64,000 nucleotides of DNA, taken from positions 1-64,000 of the forward strand of contig CALFYL010000407.1 of the NCBI GenBank assembly GCA_937952135.1, given 5' to 3'. The notes under the pieces are model-generated. The model was not told the DNA's origin, made no database searches, and worked only from the letters and a program-made list of their open reading frames with translations. Made by a program: the position numbers and the translations under genes. Positions within the stretch are counted from its first letter, which is position 1. Every line of letters starts with the position of its first letter. Source of the stretch: an uncultured Planctomycetia bacterium (GTDB lineage: Bacteria; Planctomycetota; UBA1135; GCA-002686595). Shown piece after piece: positions 25,770 to 35,147 of the stretch.

Positions 25770-28223
25770 TCAACGTCCCGCCAGTTCGCTCTGCAATTTC
25801 TCGACGAGCTTCCCGGCGCTCTGGGTGCGCGCGTGGTCCGGTCCGAGAGCATCGAGGAGCTCGCTGAGCCCCCGTTCAGCGTGCGGGAGTGCGTCGGAGG
25901 CGCGGCCGGAGTCGCGTAGAGCGCGGGCGAGCGAGACTCGCGTGTGCGCGGTGAGCCAATGTCCCGGCGCCAGCGCCTCTTCCATGCGCGCGATCAGACT
26001 TTCGAAGCCCGCGGCCGCGTCGGTGTGGCGCTTCGCCTTCCAGAGTGCGTTGAATTCGCCATAGCTGGCGCTCAGCACGTCCTGGTCGTCGCGGCCCGAG
26101 ACTTCGCGGCGGCGGCGGGCGAGGTCGCGATAGAGCTCCGCGGCGTGCAGCGGATCGCCGATGTCCGCTTCGAGGCCGGCGAGGTTGGCCTCGATGGTGT
26201 GGGTGTCGGGATGCGCGTCCCCGAGCACTTCGCGCGCGAGCTCGACGGCGCGGCGCAGGTAAGGCGCCGCCGTGCCATTGTCGCCGAGATCCTGGTAGCC
26301 CGCGGCGATGTTGTTGCACAGGCCGAGCAACACCCCGCGCGGCGGTGCGCCGAGCGAATCCGCGATCGCGAGCGCCTCCTCGAGCATCGCCAGGCTCGCG
26401 CGCGTGTCGCCCTTCGCGTCGAGCGCCGAGGCGAGCGCGGCCGTGGAGATCAGCATTTCGCGCGTCGAATCGCCGAGCAGGCGGCGGAGCTGCTCGCGCG
26501 CGGGCGTGAGTTGCGCGATCGCTTCGTCGTGGCGCCCGAGCTCCGTGAGCACGACGCCGATGTCCGCCGCCGCGATGTGCACGAGCGGATCGCCTTCGCC
26601 GAGGGACGCGCGCAGCCGCGCTTCGAGCGCGCGCAACTCCCCTTCCATGGCGGCGTCGACGCCCGTGCGAACGCGCAACGCCGCCATGGCGTACTCCGAA
26701 CGCAGCGTGTCGCCCGCTTCAGGCCCCGCGTGCGCGCGCCGCAGCTCGCTCGCGCGCGCGAGATGCCGCGCGCCTTCGTCGTAGACGCCGAGCTCGACAT
26801 ACGCGCCGCCCAAGGTGTGGTGCAAGGCCGCGGCGGTCAGCGGCCGCGCGTCGAAGCGCTTCTCGACGAGGCCGCTCGCGCGGTCGAGCAGCTCGCGCGC
26901 GCTCACTTGCGGTCCGCGGTTGTCGGGGGACGCGCCCGCGAGCAGGTCGTCGGTGAGGAAGCGCACGATCTCGGTCTGCGCGGCGCTCTGCTCGAGAGCT
27001 TCGCGGCGTTGCTCGCGCGCCTCGACCCAGCCGAGCGTGAGTCCAGTCGCGCCGGCCGCGAGCGCGATCAGGCTGAGCGCGGCCGCCGCGACGAGCGCGC
27101 GGTGGCGTCGAGCGAAACGCGCCGCGCGGTAGCCGAGCGTCGGAGGCCGCGCTTCGATCGGCTCGAAGCGCAGGATGCGCTGCAAGTCCTCGGCGAACGC
27201 GTGCATGGTGGCGTAGCGGCGCTCGGGCTGCTTCTCGAGCGCCTTGGCGAGCACGGCCTCCAAGTCGCCGAGCCACGTCGCGGGCGCGCCGGCGAAACGC
27301 GCGGGGTCGAGGCCGCGGCGCACGGGCGCGGGGATCTCTTCGCGAAGGCGTTGCAGCGCGCCGAGCGGATCGCCGCGCGTGTCGAGCGGCGTGCGGCCGC
27401 TCACCAGCTCGTAGAGCACCGCCGCGAGCGCGTACACGTCGGCGCGCACGTCGACTTCGCCCAGTCCCGTCTGCTCCGGCGCCATGTACGCGGGCGTGCC
27501 GATCGGCATGCCGGACGTGCGCGGCGAATCCTCGCCGAAGGCCTCGGCGAGCGGCTTGGCGATGCCGAAGTCGAGCACGCGCGCGGTCGGCCGGCCGTCT
27601 TGATCGACGACGAGGATGTTCGCGGGCTTGAGGTCGCGGTGGATCACGCCGCGGCGGTGCGCGTGCTCGATCGCGCTCGCCACCTGCAGCACGAGGTCGA
27701 TGCGCTCGCGCAAGCGCGCGCGGCGCTCCTCGCAACTGCGCACGAGCGGCGCGCCCTCGACGTAGTCCATCACGATGTACGGCAAGCCGTCGGCCGTGCG
27801 GCCCGCGTCGAGCACGCGCGCAATGTTCGGGTGCTCGGTGCGCTCCAGCGCGCGGCGCTCGAACTCGAAGCGCAGCGCGAGTTCGGGGTCGACGGCCGCC
27901 TGCGGGACGATCTTGATCGCGACGCGGCGTTGGATCGGCTCGAGCTGTTCGGCCTCGAACACGTGCCCGGAGCCGCCGCGGCCGACGCGTCGCACGACGC
28001 GGTAAGGACCGATCTGCTCGGGGAGCGCCCCCGCGTGAAGCGTGGCCGCGGCGGCGTCGGCGGCGACCGGAGCATCGTGCGCGAGCAGCTCGCGAACCTC
28101 GTTCCGCAAGCGCGCGTCGCCGCCGGCGAGTCGCTCGAGCAGCGCCTCGCGCTCGGACGGCGCGGCGCGGCGTACGGCGACGAACAGCTCCGAAACGCGG
28201 CGGTGGAAGTCCCCGTCGCTCAC
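25770..28223 (-). CDS. Transmembrane Ser/Thr protein kinase with C-terminal TPR region
   Basis: An 817-residue eukaryotic-like kinase. An N-terminal helical segment (about 5-50) is followed by the kinase domain (about 73-355): glycine loop VGRGGSGHVF, VAIK with Lys104, HRDLKPAN (Asp196 region), LDFG (Asp218 region) and GTPAYMAPEQ, all intact. One membrane helix (about 376-398) leads to a long C-terminal region with TPR-like helices (ALHHTLGGAYVELGVYDEGARHLARA). The GTG start at 28223 shares GTGA with the sigma factor stop, so sigma and kinase are translationally coupled. It probably senses a signal through the TPR region and acts with the sigma factor; the target is inferred. Confidence 0.92.
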   Translation of the reverse strand: MSDGDFHRRVSELFVAVRRAAPSEREALLERLAGGDARLRNEVRELLAHDAPVAADAAAATLHAGALPEQIGPYRVVRRVGRGGSGHVFEAEQLEPIQRRVAIKIVPQAAVDPELALRFEFERRALERTEHPNIARVLDAGRTADGLPYIVMDYVEGAPLVRSCEERRARLRERIDLVLQVASAIEHAHRRGVIHRDLKPANILVVDQDGRPTARVLDFGIAKPLAEAFGEDSPRTSGMPIGTPAYMAPEQTGLGEVDVRADVYALAAVLYELVSGRTPLDTRGDPLGALQRLREEIPAPVRRGLDPARFAGAPATWLGDLEAVLAKALEKQPERRYATMHAFAEDLQRILRFEPIEARPPTLGYRAARFARRHRALVAAAALSLIALAAGATGLTLGWVEAREQRREALEQSAAQTEIVRFLTDDLLAGASPDNRGPQVSARELLDRASGLVEKRFDARPLTAAALHHTLGGAYVELGVYDEGARHLARASELRRAHAGPEAGDTLRSEYAMAALRVRTGVDAAMEGELRALEARLRASLGEGDPLVHIAAADIGVVLTELGRHDEAIAQLTPAREQLRRLLGDSTREMLISTAALASALDAKGDTRASLAMLEEALAIADSLGAPPRGVLLGLCNNIAAGYQDLGDNGTAAPYLRRAVELAREVLGDAHPDTHTIEANLAGLEADIGDPLHAAELYRDLARRRREVSGRDDQDVLSASYGEFNALWKAKRHTDAAAGFESLIARMEEALAPGHWLTAHTRVSLARALRDSGRASDALPHAERGLSELLDALGPDHARTQSAGKLVEKLQSELAGR

Positions 28224-28765
28224 GCCGAGCCCTCGGACTCGCGCGAGAGCTCGCGGCGCAGCCACGCGCGAGCGACGGACCAATCGTCTTCGATGGTGCG
28301 TTTCGACGCGCCGAGCACGCCCGCGACCTGCTCCATCGTCAGCCCGCCGAACACGCGCAGCGTGACGACCTCGGCCTGACGCTCATGGAGCGCGCGCAGC
28401 CGCGCCATCGCCGCTTGCAGCGCCTCGACGTCGATCACGGTTTCGACGGGCGAAGGCGTCTGGTCGTCGAGCTCGAAACGCACGGCCCCGGCGCCGCGCT
28501 TGTCCGCGCCGCGAACCCGCGCGTGGTCGATCAGCACCTGGCGCATCACGCGCGCGGCGAGCGCGAGGCGCTGTTCGCGCGGCAGATCGGGCAGCGCGGA
28601 GTTGGTGAGCATGCGCACGCAGGCTTCGTGCACCACCGCCGTCGGTTGCAGCGTGTGGCCGTCGCGCTCGGAGGCGAACACGCGCTCCGCGATGGCGCGC
28701 ATCTCCACGTAGAAGCGCTGCGTCAGCGCCACCTCGGCCTCGGTCGATTGTCCGTCTGCGTACAT
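28220..28765 (-). CDS. ECF-family sigma factor (kinase-linked type)
   Basis: A 181-residue sigma factor. Region 2 includes LQPTAVVHEACVRMLTN and ARVMRQVLIDHARVRGADKRG, the pattern of the planctomycete/acidobacterial ECF group (Sig-70_X6). Region 4 is LRALHERQAEVVTLRVFGGLTMEQVAGVLGASKRTIEDDWSVARAWLRREL. The ATG at 28765 is preceded by GGAG with 4-nt spacing. The stop overlaps the kinase start, so the kinase is the likely regulator; no anti-sigma gene is nearby. Confidence 0.9.
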   Translation of the reverse strand: MYADGQSTEAEVALTQRFYVEMRAIAERVFASERDGHTLQPTAVVHEACVRMLTNSALPDLPREQRLALAARVMRQVLIDHARVRGADKRGAGAVRFELDDQTPSPVETVIDVEALQAAMARLRALHERQAEVVTLRVFGGLTMEQVAGVLGASKRTIEDDWSVARAWLRRELSRESEGSA

Positions 28766-28781
28766 GGAGCTCCGTCCAAAA

Positions 28782-28787
28782 AAAATA
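28782..28787 (-). promoter_or_regulatory. Candidate -10 TATTTT for the sigma-kinase operon
   Basis: TATTTT lies within an unusual 11-nt A/T tract (28778-28788), 16 nt upstream of the sigma ATG. It is the only strongly AT-rich stretch in this gap. Confidence 0.4.
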
Positions 28788-28902
28788 ACCGCCGCGACTG
28801 CGGACCGGGGCTTCGAGCTTCGCATCAGGGGGCGGCGACGGGCCCGAGCGGCTCGAACCGCGCCCTTCGACGACCCCAAACGCCCTCCCGCAGGCTCAAG
28901 CC

Positions 28903-30750
28903 ATGTTCCTCTTGACCTCGATTCCGGCCGCATTCTCCCGCCGAAACTCCCGTTCCAGCGCGGCGAAGCGCGCTTGTGTGTGGCTCGTCCTCGCGAGCAT
29001 CGCCGGCGCCCAAACGCCGTCGTGGAACGCCGCCGAGCAGGCGAAATTGCTTCCAACGGTCGGTGTGAGCGCCGGCGACGCGCTCGGCCAGAGCGTTGCG
29101 ATCAGCGGCGATGTCGCGGTGGTCGGCGCCTACCTCGACCACCAGATCGGCTCGAACGTCGGCGCGGCCTACGTGTTCCGGCGAACGGGCACGCAGTGGA
29201 ACTTCGAAGCTCAACTGCTGCCGCAGGATCCGCTGGCTCCTTCCAACCCGCCCAACGCGAACGACTTGTTCGGGTACTCGGTCGCCATCGACGGCGACAC
29301 GATCGTGGTGGGCGCCTACGGCGACAACCAGCCGCTCACGGACTGCGGCGCGGCGTTCGTGTACGTGTGGAACGGCGCGAGCTGGCAACAGCAGGCGATC
29401 CTGAACGCGAGCGATGCGGCGGCTGCGGACTGGTTCGGCTACGCGGTGGCGATCCGCGGCGACGTGATCGTGTGCGGCGCGCTGCAAGCGGATCCGAGCG
29501 GTCAGTCGAGCGCCGGAGCCGCCTACGTGTTCGGGCGCAACGACGGCGGCACGCCGCTGGATCGCACGGACGACACGTGGTGTCAGCAGGCGAAGCTCGC
29601 GCCCGCGGACCTGCTCGCGAACGATCAGTTCGGCTCGGCGGTGGCGATCAGCCCGAGCAGCGAGGCGATCGCGGTCGGCGCGTGGAAGGACGACCAACTG
29701 ACGGCGGCCGACGCCGGATCGGCCTACGTCTTCCGGCGCAACCGAAGCGGCACGCCGACGAATCCGTGCGACGACACCTGGCCGCAGGAGAGCGGCAAGC
29801 TGCTCAATCTGAGCTTCGCCGGCGGCGACAACTTCGGGATCGCGCTCGCGGTCGACGACGACCTGCTCGCGGTCGGCGCGCGCGACGACGACCACGATTC
29901 CGCGGGGACGGCCAATTGCGGATCCGTGACGACCTTCGAGCGCCTTCCGGGGCCGACCTGGGTCCCCGCGTTCAAGACCTACGCCGCGGACTTCACCGCC
30001 AATGACTTGTTCGGCGCCAGCGTCGCACTCGACGGCGACACGCTCGTGGTCGGCGCGTTCGCCGACAACGGCCCGCTCGCGAACAACGACGAAGGCAGCG
30101 CGTACGTGTTCAAGCGCACGGGCTCTGGGAGTTGGGCGCAGCGCCTCAAGCTGATCGCGAGCGACGGGATCGCCGACTGGTTCTTCGGCGGGTCGGTGGC
30201 GGTCGACGGCGACACCGTGCTGTGCGGCGCGGTCGGAGATCGCACGCTCGGCAGCGGCGCGGGCTCGGCGTACGCGATCGTGATCCACCGCGAGACGTAC
30301 ACGAGCTTCTGCTTCGGCGACGGCACGGGACCGGCGTGTCCGTGCTCGAACAACTCCGTGCTCGGCGCGCAGCAAGGCTGCAAGAACACGCGCGGCCTCG
30401 GCGCGACGCTGCGCGCGGGCGGCAGCACCGACAGCGCGCTCGACGACCTCGCGCTCTACGCGACGAACTTGCCCTCCGGCGCCGCGTGCGTGCTGTTCGG
30501 CGGACCGACGACGAACGCCGGCTCGCCCTTCTTCGCGGGCCTCAAGTGCCTGCCGCCGCCGAACGCTCGCCTGGGTCTGAAGACCGCGCCGCTCACGGGC
30601 TACGTGAACTACGGGCCGGGACTCAACGCCGGACTGTGGACCGCGGGCCAGACGTGGGGCTTCCAACTGTGGTACCGCGACCCCACCTTCGCCGGCTGCT
30701 CACCCACGCAGTCGACGAACTTGACGAACGGCGTGCTCGTCAGCTTCTGA
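28903..30750 (+). CDS. Secreted FG-GAP seven-bladed propeller protein
   Basis: A 615-residue exoprotein with a signal peptide (about 1-36, ending SIAGA). Seven repeats of the form FG.SVAI.GD..VVGA...D (for example FGYSVAIDGDTIVVGAYGD and FGASVALDGDTLVVGAFAD) span about 55-470 and should make a seven-bladed propeller, a different FG-GAP subtype from that at 11090. The C-terminal 150 residues are Cys-rich (CFGDGTGPACPC, then GCKNTRG) and end WGFQLWYRDPTFAGC...TNLTNGVLVSF, a variant of the RDP-type end. Its function is unknown; surface adhesion is plausible. A strong hairpin follows the stop. Confidence 0.85.
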   Translation: MFLLTSIPAAFSRRNSRSSAAKRACVWLVLASIAGAQTPSWNAAEQAKLLPTVGVSAGDALGQSVAISGDVAVVGAYLDHQIGSNVGAAYVFRRTGTQWNFEAQLLPQDPLAPSNPPNANDLFGYSVAIDGDTIVVGAYGDNQPLTDCGAAFVYVWNGASWQQQAILNASDAAAADWFGYAVAIRGDVIVCGALQADPSGQSSAGAAYVFGRNDGGTPLDRTDDTWCQQAKLAPADLLANDQFGSAVAISPSSEAIAVGAWKDDQLTAADAGSAYVFRRNRSGTPTNPCDDTWPQESGKLLNLSFAGGDNFGIALAVDDDLLAVGARDDDHDSAGTANCGSVTTFERLPGPTWVPAFKTYAADFTANDLFGASVALDGDTLVVGAFADNGPLANNDEGSAYVFKRTGSGSWAQRLKLIASDGIADWFFGGSVAVDGDTVLCGAVGDRTLGSGAGSAYAIVIHRETYTSFCFGDGTGPACPCSNNSVLGAQQGCKNTRGLGATLRAGGSTDSALDDLALYATNLPSGAACVLFGGPTTNAGSPFFAGLKCLPPPNARLGLKTAPLTGYVNYGPGLNAGLWTAGQTWGFQLWYRDPTFAGCSPTQSTNLTNGVLVSF

Positions 30751-30767
30751 CGCGCGCACAGCAACGC

Positions 30768-30812
30768 CGCCACCCGCCGCGCGACTTCTCGAAGGTCGCG
30801 CGGCGGGTGGCG
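30768..30812. terminator. Perfect 18-bp hairpin between convergent genes
   Basis: The core arms CCACCCGCCGCGCGAC (30770-30785) and GTCGCGCGGCGGGTGG (30795-30810) pair perfectly; two more pairs extend the stem to 30768 and 30812. The loop is 9 nt. It lies between converging genes and probably terminates both. There is no T-run. Confidence 0.7.
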
Positions 30813-30817
30813 CGCGT

Positions 30818-32374
30818 TCAGCGGAGCTTCGCGAGACCGGGATGGTCCGGTGCGACGTGCGTCGCGCGAAAGAGGGCGCGAGGGTCGCCCGGTCCTGCGC
30901 CCGGTCCTGCGCCCGGTCCTGCGCCCGGTCCTGCGCCCGGTCCTGCGCCGGGCGGTGGGCCGCGGCGAGCGTCGCGACCGCCCGGTGCGCGGTCCCCGCG
31001 GCCCGGGCCGGCCTTCGGCGGCACGTCGCCGCCGTGCGGGTTCAAGTACTCCCACACGACTTCGCTCTTCGGAGTCATCTCGACGATGCGACCGGTCTCG
31101 CCCGCGCAGATCAGTGTGTTGCCGTTCGCGAGCCGCTGCGCGCCGGAGATGTGTCCGCAGAAATCGGGCGAGCGATAGGACGCGACGAGTTCGACCGTAA
31201 CGCCGCCCTCCGCGGCAAACGGGTTCTTCAACGTCTGCGGCGTGAACGCGAACTTCAGCTCGTCGGCGCTCGACCACTCGCGCACGCCGCGCTCGCCGTT
31301 GTTGAACAGGAGCACGTGCCCGGCGCCCGGCGCGCCGGCGGGGATCCACTGCGCGTCGTGCTGGCCGAAGAGCGTGCGCTCGCCGCTCTGTCCGCTCCAC
31401 TTCGGGTTGCCCCAGCGGAACACCAGGTCGCCGCCGCGCCCCCAGCGCCCGCCGCTCGAGCCCTTCGCCTGCTCCGTGGTCGTCGAGTGGTCGAGAAACC
31501 ACAGCTCCGACAGCTCGCGCGAGCTCAAGACGATGAGCTCGAGCTCGGGCGAGTAATCGATCGAGTTGCAGTGGTGCCAGTCCGCGTCGCGCGACGGCGG
31601 TCCGCCTCGATCCTCGCGGGGCTTCGGTTCGTCGTCGCCGACGTAGCCGAGCTTCCGCAGCTTCTCGAGCTCCTCCAACTCCTCCTTCGTCGGCGCCGGC
31701 TCGCGCGTCGAGATGTTGACGTCGATCCGGTGCGGCTGCTTCGCCACCTCGCCGTAGTTCGCAAGCTTCGGGTCGCGGTCCTGCACGAGGTGGTCCCACG
31801 CGTGCCACTCCCACACGATCCTGCCGCCGCTCGGCCGCGCGGGCTCGATCTCGAGCACCATGTCGGGCCACAACTGCTTGGCGCCCAAAAGCTGCGGATT
31901 TCGGCCCATTTTCAGCGCTTCGGCCTCCGACTTGCGCTCCCACGCGATCAGCAGCACGTTGCCGCTCGGGAGCGGCTCGATGTCGTGGTGCTGAAGCCTC
32001 GTGTCGTCCGCGCACACGTACTCCCACACCACCTTGCCGTCCCAGTCGTACTCGCGCACGCGCCCGCCTTGCCCGCCGCCTTCGAACACTTCGCTCGGCA
32101 CGCGCTCGCACCGCAACAGGTGGCCGTTCGCGAGCAGGTACGCGGATTGGCCAGGGGGCGCGTCGCTCTTCCACTCGTGCGCGACCTTTCCGTCGGCGTC
32201 GACGAGGTACGTCGACGTGGAGCGAAGCGGCGCCAGCAACGTGTAGCCGGCGCTCGCGCCCTCGGTCTTGCGCAGCAGACCGCGGGGCTCTTGCGGCCCC
32301 GACTCCTGCGCGCGAGGTGCGTCGGGCGTGGCGGGAGCTTGGACAGCGACACAGAGCGCGAGAAGGATCGACAT
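30818..32374 (-). CDS. Arylsulfotransferase (ASST)-like exported protein
   Basis: A 518-residue predicted exported protein (N-terminus MSILLALCVAVQAPA, a short signal peptide). The body matches the arylsulfotransferase propeller family: STSTYLVDADGKVAHEWKS, LQHHDIEPLPSGNVLLIAWE, HDAQWIPAGAPGAGHVLLFNNGERG and ANGNTLICAGETGRIVEM. Bacterial ASSTs transfer sulfate between phenols in the periplasm; catalytic identity here is not proven. The C-terminus carries five tandem GAGP units encoded by a 12-bp DNA repeat. A charged insertion (KEELEELEKLRKLGYVGDDEPK) interrupts the propeller. It is divergent from the porin-cytochrome genes, with a 250-bp shared upstream region. Confidence 0.75.
   Translation of the reverse strand: MSILLALCVAVQAPATPDAPRAQESGPQEPRGLLRKTEGASAGYTLLAPLRSTSTYLVDADGKVAHEWKSDAPPGQSAYLLANGHLLRCERVPSEVFEGGGQGGRVREYDWDGKVVWEYVCADDTRLQHHDIEPLPSGNVLLIAWERKSEAEALKMGRNPQLLGAKQLWPDMVLEIEPARPSGGRIVWEWHAWDHLVQDRDPKLANYGEVAKQPHRIDVNISTREPAPTKEELEELEKLRKLGYVGDDEPKPREDRGGPPSRDADWHHCNSIDYSPELELIVLSSRELSELWFLDHSTTTEQAKGSSGGRWGRGGDLVFRWGNPKWSGQSGERTLFGQHDAQWIPAGAPGAGHVLLFNNGERGVREWSSADELKFAFTPQTLKNPFAAEGGVTVELVASYRSPDFCGHISGAQRLANGNTLICAGETGRIVEMTPKSEVVWEYLNPHGGDVPPKAGPGRGDRAPGGRDARRGPPPGAGPGAGPGAGPGAGPGAGPGDPRALFRATHVAPDHPGLAKLR
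30889..30948 (-). repeat. Five identical tandem 12-bp units inside a CDS
   Basis: Five exact copies of CCGGTCCTGCGC (plus-strand reading). On the minus strand they encode (GAGP)n near the C-terminus of the ASST-like protein. The period keeps the reading frame, so copy number can vary without disrupting the gene. Confidence 0.9.
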
Positions 32375-32624
32375 AGAGCACTGGAACCGCGATCGGGCTC
32401 GCTGGCGCCTCGAAAATAGCGCTTCTCGAAGGGCGTCGAGATCTCGGCGACGGCGATGCCGCGGGGGCGCTCGCCGCGCCGTGGCCCCCGCGCCTCGGCC
32501 GGCGCAACGAAGCGCGATTGCAGTTCCGCCGGCTGCCGCTCCGATAGAGGCGGCCTGGGTGCGCGGCGGCGCGCCGGGCAACAGGAGGCCCGGCCGTTCA
32601 GCGTCGCGAATCCGAGTGGAAGCG

Positions 32625-34370
32625 ATGCTGCGACCGTGCCTGTTCGTGTTGTTCGGCGCCTGCGCCGCCTCGAGTGCTCAGGCGCGAGCGGCTTCGTCGG
32701 CGCCCGAGGCGCGGAACTCCGCGGCGCAAGGCGAGGCGGACGAAGGCGACGCGCAGGAGGGCGAGAACGAGGTCGCCCACGACATCGTCGAGCTCCGCAT
32801 CACGCTCGTCCGCGGCTCGAGCGTCGTGGTCGACCGCGGCTCGGCGGACCTGCTGCGCATCGGCGACAGGGTCTTTTTTCGGCCGAAAGAGGGCGGTTTG
32901 CACGGCGGGGTCGTGTCGCAAGTCGAAGAGCGCACCGCGACCGTCGACCTGCAGGGCGTGAGCTTTCCCGCCGCGCCGGGTGTGCGCGGTTTCGTGCGCA
33001 TTCCGGCCTCGCGCAGCGCGGCGAAGACCCAGGAGCGGCGCAAACCGCGCGCGAATCTGGCGGCCGAAGACCATCCGGGCTGGGAGAACGCGGACGAGGA
33101 GTACCAACAGGGCCAGCCACTGCTCGCGCGCGTGCGACCGGTGCGGCCCGAAGAGCGGCCGCGCGCGTACTCCGGGCGTTGGTACACGACGCTCGACCAG
33201 ATCCGCAGCACCGAAGACGACCGCACGGATGCGTTCTATCGCGTCGGCGGTTCGCTGCGCGTCGACAACCTGACCGGCGACGGCGACCGCTTGAGCCTCG
33301 ACGGCGAGCTCAACTACCGCAACACGTCGGTGCCCGACGACGACGATCAGAACACGAACCGGCTGCGCATCGACCGCGCGTCGTACTCGTGGGGCGGAAC
33401 GCGGTTCGAGCCGCAGCGCGTCGAGTTCGGCCGCTTCCTTCACTACGGGATGCCCGAGTTCGGCGTGATCGACGGCGCCGAATGGACGACGCGCACGGCG
33501 AGCGGCGACCGCTACGGCGTGAGCGCGGGTTGGCAGCCCGAGCCGAACTACGAGTACGAGAGCGGAAAGGATTTCGCGGTCTCCGCCTTCTACCGCTGGG
33601 TGTACGACGACAGCGAGCGCTTGTCCGCGGCCGCGGGCTTCCAGAAGAGCTGGCACAACTCCGCCGCCGACCGCGACCTCGCGGTGCTCAACTTCGACTA
33701 CCTGCCGGGCGAGCGCTGGAGTTTCTTCAGCAGCGCGTGGGTCGACTTCTACACCAGCGGCGACGACCTGAAGGGCTCGGGGCCCGAGCTCACCCAGTTC
33801 CTCGCGAACGTCGCGCACGCGTGGAGTCCGACCACGTCGGTCGGCGTGCGCGCCTCGCACATCTCGTTTCCGCAGATCGACCGCTTCGAGTTCAACCCGC
33901 TGCCGCTCGGCGACCTCTCCGACGCGCACGTCGACCGCGTCGCGGCCTTCGCGCGAACGGGCCTGTCGAAGAACACGCGTTTGCGCGTGGAAACGGGCGT
34001 GTGGAGCGACGAGGACGACTCCGGCGGCGACGCGGAGCTCGGTGTCGAGTTCGACGACCTGCTGCTCGAGCGCAGCGTGCTCGGCGTCGCGGGCTTCGGA
34101 GTGAACGGCCAGTTCAGCGACGCGCTCGGCGCGCGCGCGTGGCTGCGGCGCTGGAGCGAGCGCGGCGGCTGGACGCTCGAGTACGAGCTCGCCAACAACG
34201 ACATCGTCGGCTTCAGCGCCCAGAACGACGACTTGCCGCAGCACCGCCTGCGCGCGCAGTGGGACTACATCTCCGCGAGCAACTGGAGTGTCCGCGCGCA
34301 GCTCGACGCCATGTTGTGGGACGACGAGAGCTCGATCCTCGCGGGCTTGCACATCAACCGGAGCTTCTGA
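32625..34370 (+). CDS. Predicted outer-membrane beta-barrel of a porin-cytochrome module
   Basis: A 581-residue protein with a signal peptide (about 1-20). An N-terminal small-barrel-like domain (about 55-125, VDRGSADLLRIGDRVFFRPKEGG) is followed by a roughly 400-residue region of alternating polar/hydrophobic strands rich in Tyr, Trp and Arg (SLDGELNYRNTS, RIDRASYSWGGTRFEP, FSFFSSAWVDFY-like segments), ending INRSF with a terminal Phe as in outer-membrane beta-barrels. It is the first of three same-strand genes: the 7-heme cytochrome starts 3 bp after its stop. By analogy with MtrB/porin-cytochrome conduits it could hold a cytochrome across the outer membrane. I see no direct MtrB sequence signature, so the role is inferred from context. 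Confidence 0.7.
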   Translation: MLRPCLFVLFGACAASSAQARAASSAPEARNSAAQGEADEGDAQEGENEVAHDIVELRITLVRGSSVVVDRGSADLLRIGDRVFFRPKEGGLHGGVVSQVEERTATVDLQGVSFPAAPGVRGFVRIPASRSAAKTQERRKPRANLAAEDHPGWENADEEYQQGQPLLARVRPVRPEERPRAYSGRWYTTLDQIRSTEDDRTDAFYRVGGSLRVDNLTGDGDRLSLDGELNYRNTSVPDDDDQNTNRLRIDRASYSWGGTRFEPQRVEFGRFLHYGMPEFGVIDGAEWTTRTASGDRYGVSAGWQPEPNYEYESGKDFAVSAFYRWVYDDSERLSAAAGFQKSWHNSAADRDLAVLNFDYLPGERWSFFSSAWVDFYTSGDDLKGSGPELTQFLANVAHAWSPTTSVGVRASHISFPQIDRFEFNPLPLGDLSDAHVDRVAAFARTGLSKNTRLRVETGVWSDEDDSGGDAELGVEFDDLLLERSVLGVAGFGVNGQFSDALGARAWLRRWSERGGWTLEYELANNDIVGFSAQNDDLPQHRLRAQWDYISASNWSVRAQLDAMLWDDESSILAGLHINRSF

Positions 34371-34373
34371 TCC

Positions 34374-35042
34374 ATGCGCAACTCCCCGCTCCGAACACGC
34401 ACGGCCCACTGGATCTCCGTCTTGCTGCTCGTGTGCCTCGGTCTCGCCGCCTGCATCGCCGGCGGCCAAGACCGCGTGCGCCAGCGCATGTGGTGGTCGG
34501 GCCTCGGCCCCGTGCTCCCGCACGACTCGTTCCCCGCCGATTGCGCGCTGTGCCACGTCGGCGGCAACTGGACCACGCTCTCACCGGACTTCCGTTTCGA
34601 CCACGAGGCCGAGACCGGCGTCGCGCTGAACGGCGCGCACGCGCAGGCCTCGTGTTTGCGCTGCCACAACGACCGCGGACCCGTCGCCGTGTTCGCGCGC
34701 CAAGGCTGCGGCGGTTGCCACGAAGACGTCCACTACGGCCGCCTCGGCTCGACCTGCGCGAGTTGCCACGTCGAGCACAACTGGGCGCCGGTCGGTCAGA
34801 TCGAGATGCACCGAAAGACGCGTTTTCCGCTGATCGGCGTGCATGCGTCGACCTCGTGCCGGCGCTGCCATCCGGGGGCGGAAGTCGGTCAATTCGTGCC
34901 CACGGACACCGAGTGCGTGACCTGCCACGTCTCCGACCTGCAACGCGCCGTGAACCCCAACCACGTCGCGCTCGGATGGACGCAGCGCTGCGATCGTTGC
35001 CATTTGCCGCGCACCTGGAACGACGCCGAACTCGACAACTGA
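34374..35042 (+). CDS. Heptaheme c-type cytochrome lipoprotein
   Basis: A 222-residue exported cytochrome. The signal peptide ends with lipobox LAAC (Cys27). Seven CxxCH heme motifs occur in order: CALCH, CLRCH, CGGCH, CASCH, CRRCH, CVTCH and CDRCH. A repeated pattern T.(F/V).L.G.HA...C..CH appears twice (TGVALNGAHAQASCLRCH and TRFPLIGVHASTSCRRCH), suggesting internal duplication and resemblance to small multiheme (cytochrome c3/c7-like) electron carriers. It begins 3 bp after the beta-barrel gene, so co-transcription is near certain. It probably moves electrons across the periplasm or through the barrel. Confidence 0.9.
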   Translation: MRNSPLRTRTAHWISVLLLVCLGLAACIAGGQDRVRQRMWWSGLGPVLPHDSFPADCALCHVGGNWTTLSPDFRFDHEAETGVALNGAHAQASCLRCHNDRGPVAVFARQGCGGCHEDVHYGRLGSTCASCHVEHNWAPVGQIEMHRKTRFPLIGVHASTSCRRCHPGAEVGQFVPTDTECVTCHVSDLQRAVNPNHVALGWTQRCDRCHLPRTWNDAELDN

Positions 35043-35147
35043 GCCGCGGGCTTCAGTTTCGCTCGGCGCGGCTCCGAGAAGCGAACAGGGAGCATCGCAG
35101 GGCGCGCAGGAGCGCTCGGCGGTGAGGAAGAAGGAGCGAGGGAGTCC

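Noticed and set aside
30889..30948. CRISPR-like array
   Set aside because: The 12-bp units are contiguous with no spacers and encode an in-frame (GAGP)n tail.
30818..32374. ASST-like protein as part of the cytochrome conduit
   Set aside because: It is on the opposite strand with a different fold and no heme motif; divergent location alone does not link it.
32456..35125. 889-residue plus-strand open frame over the porin-cytochrome genes
   Set aside because: Arg-rich shifted frame of the barrel and heptaheme genes; heme motifs and signal peptides are in the other frame.
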